A stretch of 64,000 bases of DNA from Pseudoneobacillus rhizosphaerae (GTDB lineage: Bacteria > Bacillota > Bacilli > Bacillales > Cytobacillaceae). The translations under genes and the position numbers were made by a program. The notes under the pieces are model-generated. The model saw nothing but the letters and a program-made list of their open reading frames with translations. It did no database searches and was not told the DNA's origin. The stretch spans positions 1-64,000 of the forward strand of contig NZ_CAKJTG010000003.1 of assembly GCF_917563885.1 (NCBI RefSeq), in the 5' to 3' direction. Below, in pieces: positions 47,251 to 55,359 of the stretch; positions within the stretch are counted from its first letter, which is position 1, and each line of letters starts with the position of its first letter.

Positions 47251-47713
47251 AGATTACATATTGACTGATTTTATAGTTTTTAATTCAAAGCCAGATGCTG
47301 TTCCTTATCATTATAGGCTGAGTTATAAAATAGCTCTGGCCTGTTTAATTTTCGGATTATCATGTGGCAGAAGCGGTTGTTCACTCTCTAAATTGCATAT
47401 GATTATTGTTTGTATGTATTCAGAAAAAGAAATGGTTAATTTGTTGAATTTTGTTAATGAAACGAACAATAACTACATCGTTTTGAGATACGATCCAACA
47501 GTAAACAAAACTGTTGATTTTATGCTAGCTGAGAAGATAATTTTTCAACAAGCTAATGGATTATTCCGTTTAACAAAATCCGGCATTAAATTCTTTGAAA
47601 ATATCATGAAGGATCAAAATCTTTTAGTGAATGAAAAAAAATTCTTAAGAGATTTATCTAGCAAGTTAACTGAAAAGTTAATAAATAGGATAAAAAGTTC
47701 ATTATTGGGGTGA
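47243..47713 (+). CDS. ABC-3C middle component (winged-helix-like small protein)
   Basis: 156 residues. An N-terminal helix (LSYKIALACLIFGLSC) is followed by a helix-turn-helix-like stretch (GRSGCSLSKLHMIIVCMYSE) and a beta wing near 85-110 (YNPTVNKTVDFML-like, here YDPTVNKTVDFMLAEKI), ending in a helix (LSSKLTEKLINRIKSSLLG). The FQQANGLFRLTKSGIKFFENI segment is a typical winged-helix C-terminus. It is between effector and ATPase genes, overlapping the former by eight bases and six bases before the latter. Size, fold and place match middle components of ABC-3C systems, believed to bridge the other two. Confidence 0.7.
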   Translation: MDKDYILTDFIVFNSKPDAVPYHYRLSYKIALACLIFGLSCGRSGCSLSKLHMIIVCMYSEKEMVNLLNFVNETNNNYIVLRYDPTVNKTVDFMLAEKIIFQQANGLFRLTKSGIKFFENIMKDQNLLVNEKKFLRDLSSKLTEKLINRIKSSLLG

Positions 47714-47719
47714 AAATTT

Positions 47720-49741
47720 ATGATAAAAATTAGAAGATTGAGAGTTGAAATACATACTAAGCTCAGTATCCTCGGATTTGATGAATCCTTTGATGATCAA
47801 ATGAATATTATTTGCAGTGATAAGAATACTAGTGGAAAAAGTTCAATAATCTCTAGTATATATTATGCTTTAGGATTAGAAGAGATAATAGGTGGTAGGG
47901 GTTATAACGTTTTAAGTTCAGCTTTTAAAACCAAAATTGAAAGCGAAGAGGGAGAGTTAAATGTTCTTGAATCTAAAGTATACCTAGAAGTAACTAATGG
48001 AACAAAAGATATTACTATACTAAGAGCAGCTAAAATGAAGGATAGGGAAAGCAATTTAATGACTATCTTTCATTCGAAAATGGACAAAATAAATGAAATT
48101 AATACTCTTATAGAGGATATGTATGTACACTCTCAAAATTCCGCTACAAGTAGAAAGGGATTTTTCACTTTTCTGGAATCGTTTTTAGGTATGGAATTAC
48201 CAAGTGTTCCAGGGACTGATGATAGAGAAAAAAAGTTATATTTACAATTAATTTTTTCCAGTATGTTAATTGAACAAAAACGAGGTTGGGCAGATTTATT
48301 CTCAGGGATGCCCCATTTTGGAATCAGAGAGCCTAAGAAAAGGGTCATAGAGTATTTATTAAATATGGATACATTAACAAATGAAAAATTGAAGCATCAT
48401 TTAAAAATTAAAGAGAACAAAATTATTGAAATGTGGAAGCAATTATATAAGGAAACTACTGAAACTTTAAGGGAAGTGAATCTTAACTTAAGGGGAGTTA
48501 ATGAAAACGTTGAGATACTACATGAACCTGAAAGATCTATAAATATTGTATATAATTCAAATGGGAATTTATTCTCGCTCGATCAATTTATAAAATATAA
48601 GAAATTTGAATATGGAAATTTAATCAAATTAAAACCTAAAAATATAAACAACTTTCAGGAATTAAAGGCTGAATTGAGAAATATAGAGGAAGATATAATT
48701 AACTATGAAACTAAACTTAAAGATACCAGATTCGTTTTAAATAATGAAAATAATAGTATAGATAGGTTAAAACACAGTTTAGAGTTAATTCAAACTGATA
48801 TAGTTAACAATCAAGATGCTAAAAAATTACGAAATTTAGGATCAAAAGAGGGATTTAATTCATATAAAGATATTTGTCCAACATGTAATCAACCAATATC
48901 TGATACCTTATTAGTTAGCCAAAATAAAGCGGATGTTATGAGTATTGATGATAATATTAATCATTTAAAATCACAAGAGAAAGTATTTGAACATGCTATC
49001 GAGCAAAAAAGACAAATTGTTAAAAAATTAAATAAGGATATTTCAGAAATAGAAAAAGTAGTTACCAATCTATATCGTCTAGCTAAAGTTACTAGAAACG
49101 ACATTTTTGCAATCGATGGTACGATTTCGGAAAGTGACATATATAAGAAAATTGAATTAACAAAGATAATAGAGCGTTTGGAAATTATAGAGGTTGAAAA
49201 TATTATTAATAATTTCAAGAAATTATCGGATGAGTGGAAGCTATATCTCTCCGATTTAGAAAAACTACCTAAAAATAAGTTTACAGAACTTGATGAGAAA
49301 AAATTAAAGTCTTTAAGAGATCACTTTGTATCAAATCTAAAAACATTTGGGTATAGAAGTTCTTCTGATATCGATAAAGTAATGATTTCAAGAGATTCCT
49401 ATATGCCTACAATAGAAAATTTTGATTTGAAATTTGATTCATCTGCTAGTGACCATATTAGAAGAATATGGGCATTTACAATAGCTCTAGCACAGACAGC
49501 GAACGAACTAAACGGAAACCATCCAGGAATTCTAATATTTGATGAACCAGGTCAGCACAGTATTGTGGTAGAAGATATGGAGGCGTTTTTTGATTGTTTA
49601 AGGAGCATAGCAGTAAAAAACCAAGTATTAGTTGGAATAACAATTAAGGAAAGTGATACAAGGGAGTTAATTATAAAAAAAATAGAAGAAGGTTCTAAAG
49701 GTATTATTATTAAAGATAGAGCATTTAAAAAATTTGAGTAG
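47720..49741 (+). CDS. ABC-3C ATPase, Rad50/SMC-like with CxxC hook
   Basis: 673 residues. Walker A is NTSGKSS at 36-42 (K40). The N-lobe continues to about 200 (Q-like SMLIEQKRGWADLF). Long charged coiled-coil segments occupy about 205-385 and 400-520, with a zinc-hook-like DICPTCNQPIS at 386-389 between them (C386-x-x-C389). The C-lobe has an unusual signature region FDSSASDHIRRIWAFTIALA near 577 in place of LSGGE, and Walker B GILIFDEPGQHS with D608-E609. These features are those of the RecN/Rad50-related ATPases that anchor ABC-3C conflict systems. Third gene of the cassette. Lys/Asn/Ile-rich, more A/T-rich than neighbouring genes, which suggests transfer. Confidence 0.85.
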   Translation: MIKIRRLRVEIHTKLSILGFDESFDDQMNIICSDKNTSGKSSIISSIYYALGLEEIIGGRGYNVLSSAFKTKIESEEGELNVLESKVYLEVTNGTKDITILRAAKMKDRESNLMTIFHSKMDKINEINTLIEDMYVHSQNSATSRKGFFTFLESFLGMELPSVPGTDDREKKLYLQLIFSSMLIEQKRGWADLFSGMPHFGIREPKKRVIEYLLNMDTLTNEKLKHHLKIKENKIIEMWKQLYKETTETLREVNLNLRGVNENVEILHEPERSINIVYNSNGNLFSLDQFIKYKKFEYGNLIKLKPKNINNFQELKAELRNIEEDIINYETKLKDTRFVLNNENNSIDRLKHSLELIQTDIVNNQDAKKLRNLGSKEGFNSYKDICPTCNQPISDTLLVSQNKADVMSIDDNINHLKSQEKVFEHAIEQKRQIVKKLNKDISEIEKVVTNLYRLAKVTRNDIFAIDGTISESDIYKKIELTKIIERLEIIEVENIINNFKKLSDEWKLYLSDLEKLPKNKFTELDEKKLKSLRDHFVSNLKTFGYRSSSDIDKVMISRDSYMPTIENFDLKFDSSASDHIRRIWAFTIALAQTANELNGNHPGILIFDEPGQHSIVVEDMEAFFDCLRSIAVKNQVLVGITIKESDTRELIIKKIEEGSKGIIIKDRAFKKFE

Positions 49742-49860
49742 TATAGGTCTCAGTACAACTTTATCGGTTCTTAATTTTTATTTATTTTCACTTCAGGTGC
49801 TGTTTCTTTTTAAATAACAATCTTTAGCAATCAGGCGCGATTGTTGAATAGTAAAACCAA

Positions 49861-49888
49861 AATAGTCTTCTACACGGAGAAGACTATT
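49861..49888. terminator. bidirectional terminator
   Basis: Stem AATAGTCTTCT/AGAAGACTATT between the cassette and the Nudix gene; overlaps the Nudix stop codon. It resembles the terminator at 45716-45747. Confidence 0.8.
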
Positions 49889-50279
49889 TTTCTTGTATTA
49901 ATAGTTCCACAGCTGGGATATCCGCTGGTGCCCAAACAAGGGAGGCTAGGTTTTCTCTCTTTAACCAGATTAATTTAGAGTGTTCAGTTGGAAGTGGAGT
50001 TCCTCCAATGATTTTGCATTTTATCGCGATTAGGTTAATGATGAACGTTTCATATTCATGTACGATGTCGTTATGCAATTCTTTTGTTTCAATCTCGCAA
50101 TGTAGCTCTTCTTCAATTTCTCTTTTTAAAGCTGTGAAGATGTCTTCATTAGGTTCCACTTTCCCACCTGGGAATTCCCACATATTAGGGATAGCCATAT
50201 GTGGCGATCTTAGGGCACAAAGTATTTCATTTTGATCGTTTTCTATGATGGCTGCTACAACTTTTACTGTTTTTTTCAT
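49884..50279 (-). CDS. Nudix hydrolase, 8-oxo-dGTPase (MutT-like)
   Basis: 131 residues. The complete Nudix box is visible: GGKVEPNEDIFTALKREIEE followed by EL, fitting G-x5-E-x7-R-E-U-x-E-E-x-G-U except for the final Gly (here H). The WEFPGGK context and length are typical of MutT-like (deoxy)nucleoside triphosphate pyrophosphohydrolases that remove oxidised nucleotides. In related genomes, to my memory, such genes sit close to DUF3427 helicases; here the pair is separated by the ABC-3C cassette. No operon partner. Confidence 0.88.
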   Translation of the reverse strand: MKKTVKVVAAIIENDQNEILCALRSPHMAIPNMWEFPGGKVEPNEDIFTALKREIEEELHCEIETKELHNDIVHEYETFIINLIAIKCKIIGGTPLPTEHSKLIWLKRENLASLVWAPADIPAVELLIQEK

Positions 50280-50395
50280 TCTTAGAAACTCCTTCTAGCT
50301 AATAAGTTCTTCGGATAATCATAGCATGTACAGAACTTAATGTGTACTTTCTAAATGATCCTTGGAGATAGACACATTACTCCGATAACAAAGCA

Positions 50396-50455
50396 AGTGC
50401 AAGATGCTACTTGTGGACAATGTACCTAATTTGTCCATGAAGGTTGCCCGGCACC
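50396..50455. repeat. GTGCCAGGCAC-family palindrome (type A, degenerate)
   Basis: AGTGCAAGATGCT on the left and TTGCCCGGCACC on the right flank a core nearly identical to the one at 35324 (CTTGTGGACAATGTACCTAA). The outer arms have diverged. Confidence 0.7.
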
Positions 50456-50736
50456 AATTCTTATTACAAATGAAAACAGGGGTAAATAGAAGGAAACTTT
50501 GTACCTACCGTTTCTGGTGAAAAATACTAAAGTTTTGAGGGAAGTGGATGGTATAATTCAAGCAACACATTCGAATCGTATATGGATACTATGACCTTTG
50601 ATTAAAAGAAGAGACCGGAGATAGAAAAGTGGTCACTAGAAAGGTATAAAACATAGCGAATATATTTGCTTTGATTTCTGAAGCTTCCAAACACAGGGGA
50701 TAGTAATGGAAGGTTGAAACGTATTTGGAGGGAATT

Positions 50737-51678
50737 ATGAACATAAAAGATGTATTTAAAATGCCAACACCTGTAAAAATAACTGGACGAACATCAAGTA
50801 TTACCAATGCTTTTGTTAATGGGATTATTCCATGTATTCCACCTACTGAAGTAGAAATTGCCAAAGTGTTAGAATTACTTGGTATGAGTCAGCATACAAT
50901 TAGATGCGCGTATTGTGGGGATAAATATACGGAATGGGACCATTTTCGCCCACTAATTCATAGAAAAAGACCGACAGGATATATATCAGAAATACATAAT
51001 TTAGTTCCTGCATGTGGGAAATGTAATCAATCTAAAGGAAATTCTTATTGGAAAGAGTGGATTCTTGGTGATGCAGCCCTTGCACCTAAAAATCGTATCA
51101 TATTTAATTTAGAACAAATTATTAAAAGATTAGAAGATTATGAGGCTTGGAGTAAACCAACCATTGTAAATTTCGAGTCAATAGTAGGTAAAGAGGTTTG
51201 GGAGCAACATTGGGCAAATTGTGAGATGTTACATAAAATGATGCAAGAAAGCCAAAAGTTATCTGATCAAATTAAAACAGCTATTAAAATAGGGGTAGAC
51301 CAATATGAGGGCTTGGAGCTTTTGGAGGTTAAGGTTAAACAGCCTATAGTAGAAACTAATAAAACAAGTAGTGAAAAAGTGGGCACGATTGCACAAACAA
51401 TCTTGAAAGATTTACTTGAAAGTAATCGTATTCCTAATTCAGTAATTCAATTGTTGAAAGCAGAGAAGTATTCTAAAGAAAATTTCGATTTGAATTTTCC
51501 TATGCTTAAGGAAGTAGATTGGACCAAAAACCTTGATGACCAGAAAAGAGATTCAAATGGTTATAATCGCTATTACAAATCTCCAATATCGATTCGTGGG
51601 AAAAAATACCTACTGTGTTCACAATGGTATGAAAACAGTAAGCAACATTTAATAAAATGGATTGCTATGCATGACTAG
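50737..51678 (+). CDS. HNH endonuclease-domain protein
   Basis: 313 residues. An HNH/treble-clef nuclease lies at about 55-110: C57-AY-C60, DHFRP (D68-H69), H75, IHNLVPACGKCNQSKG (H87-N88, C93, C96, N97). The C-terminal 50 residues (GYNRYYKSPISIRGKKYLLC, SQWYE, IKWI) resemble a module attached to several restriction-type proteins that may bind nucleic acid. The ATG at 50737 is six bases after TTGGAGGG. It appears monocistronic. Probably a defence nuclease; methylation dependence or target is unknown. Confidence 0.85.
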   Translation: MNIKDVFKMPTPVKITGRTSSITNAFVNGIIPCIPPTEVEIAKVLELLGMSQHTIRCAYCGDKYTEWDHFRPLIHRKRPTGYISEIHNLVPACGKCNQSKGNSYWKEWILGDAALAPKNRIIFNLEQIIKRLEDYEAWSKPTIVNFESIVGKEVWEQHWANCEMLHKMMQESQKLSDQIKTAIKIGVDQYEGLELLEVKVKQPIVETNKTSSEKVGTIAQTILKDLLESNRIPNSVIQLLKAEKYSKENFDLNFPMLKEVDWTKNLDDQKRDSNGYNRYYKSPISIRGKKYLLCSQWYENSKQHLIKWIAMHD

Positions 51679-51738
51679 CAAGTTTTTCCTTTTTGAGATA
51701 ATAGTGTGTAAAATCATTAAAGGTTATATAAGATAGTT

Positions 51739-52461
51739 GTGAATCGGGTGTCAGTATCACAAAAAGACAGTTGTCTATTTGCGGTGCCAGACACTTTTTT
51801 TACTTTATTAACAGGTGCAGGGATGTCAACAGAATCAAATATTCCCGACTTTCGATCAAAGGAAGGATGGTGGAGAAAGATTGATCCTAGAACAGTTGCA
51901 ACAACACAAGCACTAGAGGATCATTATGATTTATTTCATGAGTTTTATAGCAGGAGAATTAACGGACTAAAAAAGTGTTCTCCTCACATAGGGCATGAAA
52001 TATTAGCTCATTGGGAGCGAAGAGGTTTCATTCAAGCTATATCTACACAAAACGTAGACGGGTTCCATAAGACTGCAGGTAACATGAATGTCTATGAACT
52101 TCACGGCAACATTCATGACATTCGTTGCAAAGAATGTCATAGTGTCGCTAGTGAGGAACAACTTTTGAGTAAAGATAGTTGTATTCAATGTGGCGGACAT
52201 CTTCGTCCTGGGGTAGTCTTATTTGGTGAGTCTTTACCTGAGAATAGTTGGGATGCTTCGCTTTTTCACATAAGAAAATCTGACCTCGTTATTGTCATAG
52301 GAACGAGCTTAGAAGTATACCCTGCTAGCAATCTTCCACAAATGACAAATGGAAAAACGGTTTACATCAATACCGAAATTTCTAGAAACAGGATCCAATT
52401 TGACCTGGTTATTAAAGGTAAAGCGGGAGAAGTACTTAGGAAAGTAGATGAGTTGCTTTAA
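51739..52461 (+). pseudogene. 5'-truncated Sir2-family (sirtuin) gene
   Basis: The sirtuin core is complete from LLTGAGMSTESNIPDF: TQNVDGFH, catalytic H122 in ELHGN, four zinc cysteines (RCKECHS...CIQCGGH), VIGTSLEV. It is closely similar to the C-terminal part of the protein at 61924-63036. The first 20 or so residues are not sirtuin sequence: they are encoded by a GTGCC-type palindrome (51748-51794). The GTG at 51739 has no ribosome binding site. The helix that normally precedes the GAG loop (LSTWLQNSKYTT in the paralogue) is missing. I read it as a disrupted gene, though a short product cannot be excluded. Confidence 0.65.
51748..51794. repeat. GTGCCAGGCAC-family palindrome (type B) inside the short sirtuin gene
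   Basis: Left arm GTGTCAGTATCAC, core AAAAAGACAGTTGTCTATTT, right arm GTGCCAGACAC. The core matches the element at 63760-63807 almost exactly. Confidence 0.8.
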
Positions 52462-52620
52462 TATAGAATTTAATATTTTTAAACGGTACTAATTTCGGCC
52501 TCCGGTACCGAAAAATTTCAATTAAGGATAAATTATTAAAAAAGTAACTTAAAAAGGACACTCTTTCTTCAGTGATGGTTACCCATTAAATAGTCTATAT
52601 GATTCAACTATAAGTAAAAT

Positions 52621-52661
52621 TAAGTCATTAGCCACCCATAAACAAGGTGGCTAATGACTTA
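52621..52661. terminator. strong bidirectional terminator
   Basis: Perfect 16-bp stem TAAGTCATTAGCCACC/GGTGGCTAATGACTTA with a 9-nt loop, between the convergent short sirtuin and ComK-like genes. Confidence 0.85.
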
Positions 52662-52706
52662 ATTTTCTATCCTTTAGATTAAAGGCTAAATCTTATTCAA
52701 ATACAT

Positions 52707-53189
52707 TTAGCTAACAGAGCTCGGATTCTTCCCGCCTTCTATCTTATCATCCCGAAACCGTTCAGCGATAAACAGCTTATTATTAAAGAAAGCTAATTTC
52801 ATATGAACGATAATGGTTTGACCATTTCGAAACACGACAATTGTTAACTTTTTCTTACCCCTTGTTCTTTTAATATGATTTGGGTTAAACCATATAACAT
52901 CTTCATGCTTATGTGATTTAGTTGGAAAAACAGTAATCCCGAGTATAGGATTAACCATTAAAGGGAGCATATGTATATCACCAAGGTCCCGTTTTGAAGA
53001 CTCTAAAGCACCTTTTAAATTAAATCCGACTTCTCTAATACTATCTTCTAGAATTTCTTTAGGTGATTGATCGACAAGAAACATTTTATTAAATTCATAA
53101 ACTAAGGTAAACGTTTTCCCGTACCGATCCAAATACCCGGCCATACTCATAAACTCCTGATTAATTAAATATGATTTTTCTATTGACAA
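52707..53189 (-). CDS. ComK-family competence regulator
   Basis: 160 residues. Despite low similarity to B. subtilis ComK, the framework is present: SYLINQEFMSMAGYLDRYGK at the N-terminus (ComK ESYEVNxxTxxL), PKEILEDSIREVGFNLKGAL (the SCxxFGSSxxGR block without its cysteine), MVNPILGITVFPTKS (IDPxxxIxxFPTxS), VIWFNPNHI (C/W-ISHxHV) and VVFRNGQTIIVHM. ComK binds A/T boxes and activates DNA-uptake genes. Loss of several core residues and short length (ComK is about 190) suggest a second, divergent ComK. TTG start at 53189 behind AAAGGAG. Preceded by an attenuator-like region. Confidence 0.72.
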   Translation of the reverse strand: MSIEKSYLINQEFMSMAGYLDRYGKTFTLVYEFNKMFLVDQSPKEILEDSIREVGFNLKGALESSKRDLGDIHMLPLMVNPILGITVFPTKSHKHEDVIWFNPNHIKRTRGKKKLTIVVFRNGQTIIVHMKLAFFNNKLFIAERFRDDKIEGGKNPSSVS

Positions 53190-53230
53190 GTTCTGTAACT
53201 CCTTTAACTAGTTAATATTGCTTTATTTTA

Positions 53231-53265
53231 GAAAAAGGATATACTAACATTAAAGTTAGGTATCC
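53231..53265 (-). terminator. intrinsic terminator in the leader of the ComK-like gene
   Basis: On the minus strand GGATA-CCTAAC, loop TTTAAT, GTTAG-TATCC, then TTTTTC, located between the leader peptide and the comK-like start: readthrough must be possible for the gene to be expressed. Confidence 0.6.
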
Positions 53266-53277
53266 TAACTGAACTAG

Positions 53278-53314
53278 CCAAGAGCCCGTCTTCCAGGACA
53301 TTAGTAGCTCTTGG
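53278..53314 (-). promoter_or_regulatory. leader hairpin overlapping the leader peptide stop
   Basis: CCAAGAGC (encoding part of the leader peptide) pairs with GCTCTTGG downstream. The CTAGTT just after it can pair with AACTAG next to the comK-like ribosome binding site, so alternative foldings are possible. Confidence 0.5.
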
Positions 53315-53336
53315 ATATTTTTATTCTATTTTGCAA
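53301..53336 (-). CDS. 11-residue leader peptide MQNRIKISKSY (candidate)
   Basis: TTG start at 53336, seven bases after a near-perfect AAAGGAGGTGAA, then ten sense codons and TAA. The ribosome binding site is stronger than that of most genes in the window. The frame runs into the first hairpin, 110 bases upstream of the ComK-like start. This is the layout of translation-dependent attenuation, in which a stalled ribosome changes folding downstream. Confidence 0.5.
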   Translation of the reverse strand: MQNRIKISKSY

Positions 53337-53634
53337 AACTTCACCTCCTTTAATTTTCTCAAAAGGTTTTACAATCTAGTTAGTAAACTGTGAATATTGG
53401 TTATTGAATAGAAGTTTCAAGAAACTGTATTTTAGTGGTGTTAAATTTCTGATGACTAGACTTAGGGGAATGGTTGCCAAAATAAATGTGCATAATCATG
53501 TTGGGTTATAAATTGTGTCTTTATTATGAGTATACAAAATATTCAAAGAATAAAATTAGTTGATATTTGTCGAAATAAGTAAAGATTTAACAGTTTACCA
53601 GGTTTGTTAGAATAGGAGTGGAGATCTTTCAACA
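53337..53634. other. intergenic region between the comK-like leader and the HTH gene
   Basis: A/T-rich; holds the leader ribosome binding site (53340-53351) and probably the comK-like promoter. No further gene supported. Confidence 0.35.
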
Positions 53635-54498
53635 TTAATCTAAGAAGCCAGGTAGAATGAAGTCATCAAACAGATTTTCTTCATCATTAATTCCCAGTTC
53701 CAAGCATTCCTCAAAAAACAGCTCACCAAACTTTTTATTCATGATTCCATAATAATAGGCAATTGGCTTAATGATTCTTCCTAACTTCATTTTTCTAATT
53801 AACTGCTTAAATGATTGAATAGCAATATGTATAACTCTCCCCATATCTTCTTTATGTCCATGTTTACAGGCGGAAATAGTAGTCATTCTCCAAAATTCTT
53901 CGATTGTTTTTACTTCAGAGTAAAAAACCTTTACTAATTGAATGAATTCATTTGGAACTCGGTCACTAGTATATGTATGGTCTAAGTTAATTTTAGATAA
54001 TGATCCTTCTGTTAATTTTTCATCTTGGCTCGCTTCTTTACGTGTTATTATCTTTTGATCTATTTCTTTAGTTTTAAAAAGATTATTAGTTTTATTATGG
54101 TGGTTCATTTGCTCCTCTTTGGGTGGTTCACTTTTAGGAAAACAATTAAATATATAAAGATTACTAGACTGTGAGCCGTTTTTTCTTTCAGTTTCATGAA
54201 CAGTAAGGATTCCTAGCCTAATGGCTTTCTGGATCATTCTCTTGAAAGTAGAACGTGAAATACCATTCCCTTCGTATTCATCATGAATGGCTTTTAGCAC
54301 GGCACCAATTTTAGCATTACAAACTCCAGGAATCTTCGCAGCAAAACGAACTAGTCGTTTCAAACCAACTAATTCACCTTTTGAAAATTCATGTTTACAT
54401 GTGGCCAACCACATTTCCATATGAGTATTAAATTGTGTGATTGTAGTAAAGGAAGAAAACGATTCGAATTGTTCAATACGGCCTGATTTATGGGTCAT
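53635..54498 (-). CDS. HTH DNA-binding protein, plasmid/replication-like
   Basis: 287 residues. The conserved N-terminal region TTITQFNTHMEMWLATCKHE and GELVGLKRLVRFAAKIPGVCN is followed by a winged-helix region (GISRSTFKRMIQKAIRLGIL, TVHETERKNGSQSSNLYIF), a hydrophilic linker (140-190), and a helical C-terminal part. I have seen this arrangement in Bacillaceae proteins of unknown function that resemble plasmid replication or transcription factors; no precise name is justified. The ATG at 54498 is preferred (AAAGGATGG upstream) over a GTG seven codons earlier. Confidence 0.7.
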   Translation of the reverse strand: MTHKSGRIEQFESFSSFTTITQFNTHMEMWLATCKHEFSKGELVGLKRLVRFAAKIPGVCNAKIGAVLKAIHDEYEGNGISRSTFKRMIQKAIRLGILTVHETERKNGSQSSNLYIFNCFPKSEPPKEEQMNHHNKTNNLFKTKEIDQKIITRKEASQDEKLTEGSLSKINLDHTYTSDRVPNEFIQLVKVFYSEVKTIEEFWRMTTISACKHGHKEDMGRVIHIAIQSFKQLIRKMKLGRIIKPIAYYYGIMNKKFGELFFEECLELGINDEENLFDDFILPGFLD

Positions 54499-54693
54499 GA
54501 TTGTGCACCATCCTTTCACAACCTATATAGGTTTGAAAGGACTTAAAAGACATGGTTGTTTGAGTTGAATTGTGACAGATTTATGAAAAGAGAGAAGGGC
54601 TAGATGAGGTAGAGGAAGAGGTGCTGGATCTAGTTCCTATCACTAATTTGAAAATTTTTCATTTGTCCTTTTTCTAAAAAAGAATTTTGATAT

Positions 54694-54720
54694 TTTAGAC
54701 CGAAAAAATTACTGTATAAT
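54694..54720 (+). promoter_or_regulatory. extended -10 promoter of the RDD gene
   Basis: TTTAGA, 15 bases, then TATAAT preceded by CTG (extended -10) at 54713-54720, about 50 bases before the start codon. Confidence 0.5.
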
Positions 54721-54769
54721 AATTACTAGAAATGTAGAATTTGGATTATTTTAATAGGAGGTAAAATCA

Positions 54770-55306
54770 ATGTCAGATAACCAAAGGTTAGATGATTGGA
54801 AGAAGATGTATGAAGAAAATCAATATAAAAATAAAGGCAGAAGAGAAGTTAGTCCAACGTCCAATAACGTTCCCAATAATTCGGTTGTTTATCAATATCA
54901 TGACCACCAAATACATACGATACACCACATTCATTCGGATAGGGACTCTATTAAATATGTAGGTTTTTGGAGAAGACTATTTGCTTTTATTATTGATAGT
55001 ATCCTACTTTCATTAGTATATTTATTTTCTGATAATTTCGCAGTACATCTTACAATAAATATTCTTTATTATAGTATTTTGACATCTTCACCTATGATGG
55101 GGACTATAGGCAAAGCAGCTATCGGCGCAGTAGTTGTTGATAAAAAGGGACAAAGGATTTCTTTTATACACGCTTTAGGAAGATATATTAGTTATTTTGT
55201 ATCAGCTTTAGTACTTGGAATAGGATTTATAATGGTTGCATTCCATGGTCAAAAAAAGGGATTACATGACTTAATAGGTGGAACGGTTGTAATTAATAAA
55301 AAATAA
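54770..55306 (+). CDS. RDD-family membrane protein
   Basis: 178 residues. A hydrophilic, histidine-rich N-terminus (HDHQIHTIHHIH at about 43-55) precedes an RDD domain with FWRRLFAFIIDSILLSL (the Arg...Asp of RDD), two to three further helices and the C-terminal HGQKKGLHDLIGGTVVI, a very typical RDD ending. AATAGGAGG lies upstream. RDD proteins include Na+/H+ antiporters, but most have no known function; the His-rich tail could bind metal (inference). Confidence 0.85.
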   Translation: MSDNQRLDDWKKMYEENQYKNKGRREVSPTSNNVPNNSVVYQYHDHQIHTIHHIHSDRDSIKYVGFWRRLFAFIIDSILLSLVYLFSDNFAVHLTINILYYSILTSSPMMGTIGKAAIGAVVVDKKGQRISFIHALGRYISYFVSALVLGIGFIMVAFHGQKKGLHDLIGGTVVINKK

Positions 55307-55317
55307 AAGATCAGAAA

Positions 55318-55351
55318 TAGTCACCCGACTTGGACTACAGGGTGACTATCA
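55318..55351 (+). terminator. rho-independent terminator of the RDD gene
   Basis: Stem ATAGTCACCC/GGGTGACTAT followed by T8. Confidence 0.85.
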
Positions 55352-55359
55352 TTTTTTTT

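Noticed and set aside
46279-49741. Housekeeping SbcC/RecN interpretation of the ATPase
   Set aside because: The gene is half to two-thirds of SbcC size, lacks LSGGE, and sits in a tight operon with an effector-like and a small winged-helix gene, as in ABC-3C systems.
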